A stretch of DNA of 18,983 bases from JBDRNO01 sp043811005 (GTDB lineage: Bacteria; Bacteroidota; Bacteroidia; NORP154). The notes beneath the pieces were generated by a model. The model was not told the origin of the DNA, made no database searches, and worked only from the letters and a program-made list of their open reading frames with translations. Of the stretch, positions 16,302-18,983 are shown one piece after another. The stretch is from positions 1-18,983 of the forward strand of contig JBDRNO010000156.1 of assembly GCA_043811005.1 (NCBI GenBank). The letters are read 5' to 3'. The position numbers and the translations under genes are program-made. Numbering within the stretch: position 1 is the stretch's first letter; each line of letters opens with the position of its first letter.

Positions 16302-16775
16302 TCATAAACGGAAAACCTGGAAAAGAATAGAAATTGATTGATTTGATAAAAGAGGGGGAGAATGATTTCTTATCAAAGAAATTCCAGGGAAATGTGAAGG
16401 AATAGCTTGGGAGAAAATAGAAAAGGGAGCTATGAAAGTATTGCTGAGATTTAATTTTTGTATAAAGGTTTTAAGATAATCATCTTTTAGCTGGACACGG
16501 TAAAGTTTATCCTTACAACAGTTCTTTGTAAAATGGGTTGAATTATTACAAAGTTCTTGCCCGTTTTCCATGACACATGTTTCCATCCCACATGATGCCT
16601 TTTCATCTCCGATTACCACCTTTACTTGCGCAACATTACCACCACAGTAATGAACGGCAACAGTAAAACCCATGATGCTGAATAATATTATAAATGCAAA
16701 AAATATGGAAAGCGATTTTTTCAATTTATTAACTTTAGTTTTTCTTATAACCGAAAAAAATAAATTATGTTTCAA
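16302..16775 (-). CDS. HYC_CC_PP-type small exported protein
   Basis: This 157-residue protein has one hydrophobic segment (residues 18-40, SIFFAFIILFSIMGFTVAV) followed by HYCGG (H42, C44), further cysteines (C62, C67, C76), an NCC pair (C85, C86), and a late SPPLL motif. These HYC, CC and PP landmarks match the Bacteroidota family named after them, whose function is not established and which tends to sit beside metal-efflux genes. The ATG start leaves a 17-residue basic prefix. A TTG at 16724 would give a shorter, more normal signal peptide (LKKSLSIFF). It is on the same strand as cusA and 442 bases upstream. A periplasmic metal-related role is inference. Confidence 0.8.
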   Translation of the reverse strand: MKHNLFFSVIRKTKVNKLKKSLSIFFAFIILFSIMGFTVAVHYCGGNVAQVKVVIGDEKASCGMETCVMENGQELCNNSTHFTKNCCKDKLYRVQLKDDYLKTFIQKLNLSNTFIAPFSIFSQAIPSHFPGISLIRNHSPPLLSNQSISILFQVFRL

Positions 16776-16803
16776 AAATAAATAAATTTTTTGATAAAAG
16801 TTG

Positions 16804-16851
16804 TTAAGAAGCTGTTAAATAAAACGAATCTTTCTCCAGTTGCTCCCTGTT
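16804..16851 (-). pseudogene. C-terminal remnant of a second acetyl-CoA hydrolase/transferase
   Basis: On the minus strand, codons at 16848-16816 read REQLEKDSFYL, identical to the C-terminus of the neighbouring CoA-transferase gene. Five of those eleven codons differ synonymously (GAG/GAA, CAA/CAG, CTG/TTA, TCG/TCT, TTA/TTG). The frame then runs TAS and stops at 16804-16806, and an in-frame stop lies three codons upstream. This is the tail of a diverged paralogue whose body is gone. Confidence 0.65.
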
Positions 16852-16856
16852 TAGTT

Positions 16857-16958
16857 AAACCCTCAGGGTTTCTATAATCATAAAACGATAATAAAAAACA
16901 AACAGTGTTTTCTTATCAAAAAAATTCATAATAATAAGTTGAAAAACCCTGAGGGTTT
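16857..16958. repeat. About 100-bp segment bounded by exact 15-bp inverted repeats
   Basis: AAACCCTCAGGGTTT (16857-16871) and AAACCCTGAGGGTTT (16944-16958) are exact reverse complements, and each is itself nearly palindromic. The 72 bases between are AT-rich with no gene. It separates the CoA-transferase gene from the remnant of its paralogue. A small non-autonomous mobile element or REP-like pair would explain it. No target-site duplication was evident. Confidence 0.5.
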
Positions 16959-16966
16959 TATTCTTA

Positions 16967-18225
16967 TCAAGGCAAATAAAAAGAATCTTTCTCTAACTGT
17001 TCCCTATGCTCAGGATGTGCAATCTCAATCATGGCTTTTGTTCTTTGATGCAAATTTTTCCCATATAGATTGGCTACACCCCATTCGGTAACTATATAAT
17101 GAACATGTGCCCGGGTAGTAACTACACCTGCTCCTTGTTTTAAATACCTGACAATACGTGATTCCCCATTTTTAGTAACAGAGGGTAAGGCAATAATAGG
17201 TTTGCCTCCTATAGAAAGTGAAGCGCCCCTCATAAAGTCCATCTGACCTCCAACACCCGAATATATATGGTCACCGATAGAATCAGCGCAAACCTGCCCG
17301 GTGAGGTCTACCTCAATAGCGCTATTTATTGCAACAACTTTTGGATTTTTCCGAATAACAGCAGTGTCATTTACATAGTCAGATTCCAGCATGTTTACCA
17401 ATGGATTATCATCAATGAAATCATATAATTTCCGGGTTCCCATAACAAAGGAAGAGACGAGCTTCCCGTGATGCTTAACTTTATATTTCCCTGTGATCAC
17501 TCCTTTCTCAATAAGAGGAATCACTCCATCCGAAAACATTTCGGTATGAATCCCAAGATCCTTATGATTGCCCAAACACGACAACACTGCATCAGGTATT
17601 GTTCCAATGCCCATCTGCAAAGTTGAGCCATCTTCTATTAATCCGGTGATATACTTACCGATCTTATGTGCCTGTTCGGAAGGTTCCCTATGTTCCATCT
17701 CATATAACGGTTCATCTTTAAATACTGCCAAATTAATATTATCTTTATGTATCAATCCATCGCCATGGGTACGGGGCATGTTGTTATTTACCTGGGCAAT
17801 CACCAATTTGGCTGATTCAACTGCCGCTTTAGTAATATCTACAGATACACCCAAAGAACAATATCCGTGCGAATCGGGAGGTGATACAGTAATTAAGGCA
17901 ACATCAATTTCAATAATTCCTTTTTTGAATAATAATGGTATTTCACTTAAAAATACAGGGATATAACTACCTCTGCTACTTTGTACGGCTTTTCTTACAT
18001 TTTTACCTATAAAAAAAGCATTTACAGTAAAACTCTCACTAAATTCCGGTTCAGCATAGGTGCTGGACCTTCCGTATGAAGATGAAATATCTCGACATTC
18101 CTCAGTTCATCAGCCCTTGCAACCAATGCCCTGATAAGCTCCTGAGGAGCCGCGGCAACACTATGAATAAATAGCCGGTCACCTGAATTAACTTTTTTTA
18201 ATGCTTCTTCTGCTGTTGTTATCAT
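16967..18225 (-). pseudogene. Acetyl-CoA hydrolase/transferase family gene, broken by a one-base deletion
   Basis: The start at 18225 gives MITTAEEALKKVNSGDRLF and reads through HTEGPAP. It then shifts to a frame that stops at 18022. The next frame picks up exactly there (YAEPEFSESFTVNAFFIGKNVRKAV) and continues to 16967. One base is missing near 18058-18062. With it restored the protein has about 419 residues, close to the family's usual 430. Visible marks are GIHTEMFSDG, whose Glu (about residue 229) aligns with the catalytic Glu of 4-hydroxybutyrate CoA-transferase, and GVGGQMDF (about 324-331), the CoA-binding glycine motif. The likely reaction moves CoA between acyl groups and acetate (acetate, butyrate or 4-hydroxybutyrate metabolism). 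The body shows no other damage, so a recent mutation or a sequence error is equally possible. Confidence 0.85.
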
Positions 18226-18246
18226 ATTACTTTATATAAGGATTTA

Positions 18247-18276
18247 AAAATATAGTTTAACAAGTTTATTAACAAA
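18247..18276 (-). promoter_or_regulatory. Candidate promoter of the CoA-transferase gene
   Basis: On the minus strand TTTG (18273-18276) and TATATTTT (18247-18254) are separated by 18 bases, close to the Bacteroidota -33/-7 arrangement, with one mismatch in the -7 box. The box ends 21 bases before the ATG at 18225. Confidence 0.4.
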
Positions 18277-18277
18277 A

Positions 18278-18357
18278 TTGCCACTAAAGCTCAAAAGCAC
18301 AAAATCCCACTAAATTTTTCTTTGGTGAATTTTAGTGTTTTAGTGTTTTTGTGGCAA
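18278..18357. repeat. Imperfect 80-bp inverted repeat (TTGCCACTAAA family)
   Basis: The left arm TTGCCACTAAAGC... mirrors the right arm ...GTTTTTGTGGCAA across a short TC-rich centre. Both arms are built of CACTAAA/CACAAAA units. It is the best preserved copy in this window of the repeat also seen at 5948-6030. Confidence 0.6.
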
Positions 18358-18364
18358 AACATTA

Positions 18365-18425
18365 CACCCTCACGGGTGATCAGCCTTACGCTTGCGCTGA
18401 AGCTTCAGCGTAGGCGCATGGCTGA
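18365..18425. repeat. Two adjacent GC-rich hairpins
   Basis: CACCC/GGGTG (18365-18369 with 18374-18378) is followed by a long hairpin in which TCAGCC...GCTGAAG pairs with CTTCAGC...GGCTGA (18380-18425), two 23-base arms with four mismatches. It lies between the 4Fe-4S-type gene and the CoA-transferase gene. No T-run follows, so it looks more like a REP-type repeat than a terminator, though it could end transcription. Confidence 0.55.
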
Positions 18426-18484
18426 AAAATTCCGGAACATTAAATTAATCCCAAATATAGTAATAGAAATATAATAATTATAAA

Positions 18485-18983
18485 TTAAATCCATTCTTCC
18501 GAAAGAATATCTCCCTGTATTCCAACAATCACTGCTTTTACAGGTACTTTCCTTTGTGCTTTGCCTGCAGCAGTTTTTACCATTTGCAATAAGCCACCAC
18601 AGCAGGGAACCTCCATCATCATTACTGTAATTGTATTAACTTCTGCTTCATCAATAAGCTTTTGAATTTTTTCTATATATACGTCTATATTAGAATCAAG
18701 CTTAGGACAAGCAATGGTTAGACTTTTACCTTTTAAATATTTTTGATGAAAATCACCCAGGGCAAAAGCAACACAATCGGCTGCAAATACAAGATCTGCA
18801 TTTCTGAAATAGGAAGCTGCGGGGTTGATCAAATGCATCTGCACCGGCCATTGTCTTAATTCTGACCTTACATCAAGAGGTTTGGTATCCGCATCATTAT
18901 CTTTGTTCTCTTCTGTTCCAAAACTCATAGCCATAGCTCCGGGACAACCGCATTCGCTTCCACTTTTGTTTTCAACTTCTGAC
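18485..18983 (-). CDS. C-terminal part of a 4Fe-4S-type iron-sulfur protein, runs off the right edge
   Basis: About 165 residues are visible, with the N-terminus beyond the window. The frame is open to the right edge, where it reads SECGCPGAM, the GCPG segment that follows the iron-sulfur domain in this family. Then come the conserved blocks LRQWPVQMHLINPAA, ADLVFAADCVAFALGDFH, IACPKLD and MMEVPCCGGLLQM, and the end GIQGDILSEEWI. The ATG at 18934 is internal to the family and should not be taken as the start. Proteins of this kind carry two 4Fe-4S clusters near the N-terminus, not visible here, and occur in anaerobes and facultative anaerobes. The exact reaction is unknown to me. Confidence 0.85.
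   Translation of the reverse strand, partial: SEVENKSGSECGCPGAMAMSFGTEENKDNDADTKPLDVRSELRQWPVQMHLINPAASYFRNADLVFAADCVAFALGDFHQKYLKGKSLTIACPKLDSNIDVYIEKIQKLIDEAEVNTITVMMMEVPCCGGLLQMVKTAAGKAQRKVPVKAVIVGIQGDILSEEWI

Noticed and set aside
17568..17966. 132-codon open frame on the plus strand over the CoA-transferase gene
   Set aside because: The minus strand encodes conserved enzyme motifs through the same stretch; this frame has none.
18485..18934. Treating the iron-sulfur protein as a complete 149-residue gene starting at 18934
   Set aside because: The frame stays open to the window edge and includes the conserved GCPG segment upstream of that ATG, so the gene is partial.

Overview
The window is about 19 kb of AT-rich DNA that reads as a member of the Bacteroidota. 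The grounds are TAnnTTTG-like promoter boxes instead of clear Shine-Dalgarno sites, a HYC_CC_PP-type small exported protein, a membrane-fusion protein ending in a DUF3347 domain, a Bacteroidota-style antitoxin/PIN pair, a TonB-receptor C-terminus, and short decayed intergenic repeats of a kind common in this phylum. A genus cannot be named from the sequence.

Two tripartite RND metal-efflux systems face each other tail to tail. Operon A (+ strand, 87-7236) encodes a small His/Cys-rich exported protein, a lipoprotein membrane-fusion protein with His-rich ends, a small exported probable beta-barrel protein with a CxxxCxxC motif, an HME-type RND permease and a TolC-family channel. Its pump lacks the methionine triad of Cu/Ag pumps, so its metal is open. 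Operon B (- strand, 15859 down to 7480) is a copper/silver (Cus-type) system: a 1273-residue CusA with all three export methionines, a TolC-family channel, a CusB with a metal-binding domain and DUF3347, an exported HMA-domain protein, a tiny metal-binding lipoprotein whose only plausible start codon is ATA, and the last 39 codons of a deleted TonB-dependent receptor. A HYC_CC_PP-type protein (16775-16302) lies upstream on the same strand.

Operon B is interrupted between cusA and the channel gene by an oppositely oriented toxin-antitoxin pair (11561-12060). The PIN toxin appears to have lost an internal segment carrying a catalytic acid, and its 3' end overlaps the 3' end of cusA.

The right end (16800-18983) is metabolic. 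An acetyl-CoA hydrolase/transferase-family gene is broken by one missing base. Beyond its 3' end lie a roughly 100-bp segment bounded by exact inverted repeats and the last codons of a diverged paralogue. The C-terminal part of a 4Fe-4S-type protein runs off the right edge.

The picture is a metal-resistance island with several signs of decay: a truncated receptor, a start-codon change, a deleted toxin and a frameshifted enzyme. No CRISPR array, tRNA, rRNA or intact insertion sequence was seen. The most promising undescribed items are the operon A accessory proteins, the structured intergenic element at 16150-16236, and the ATA-start lipoprotein.
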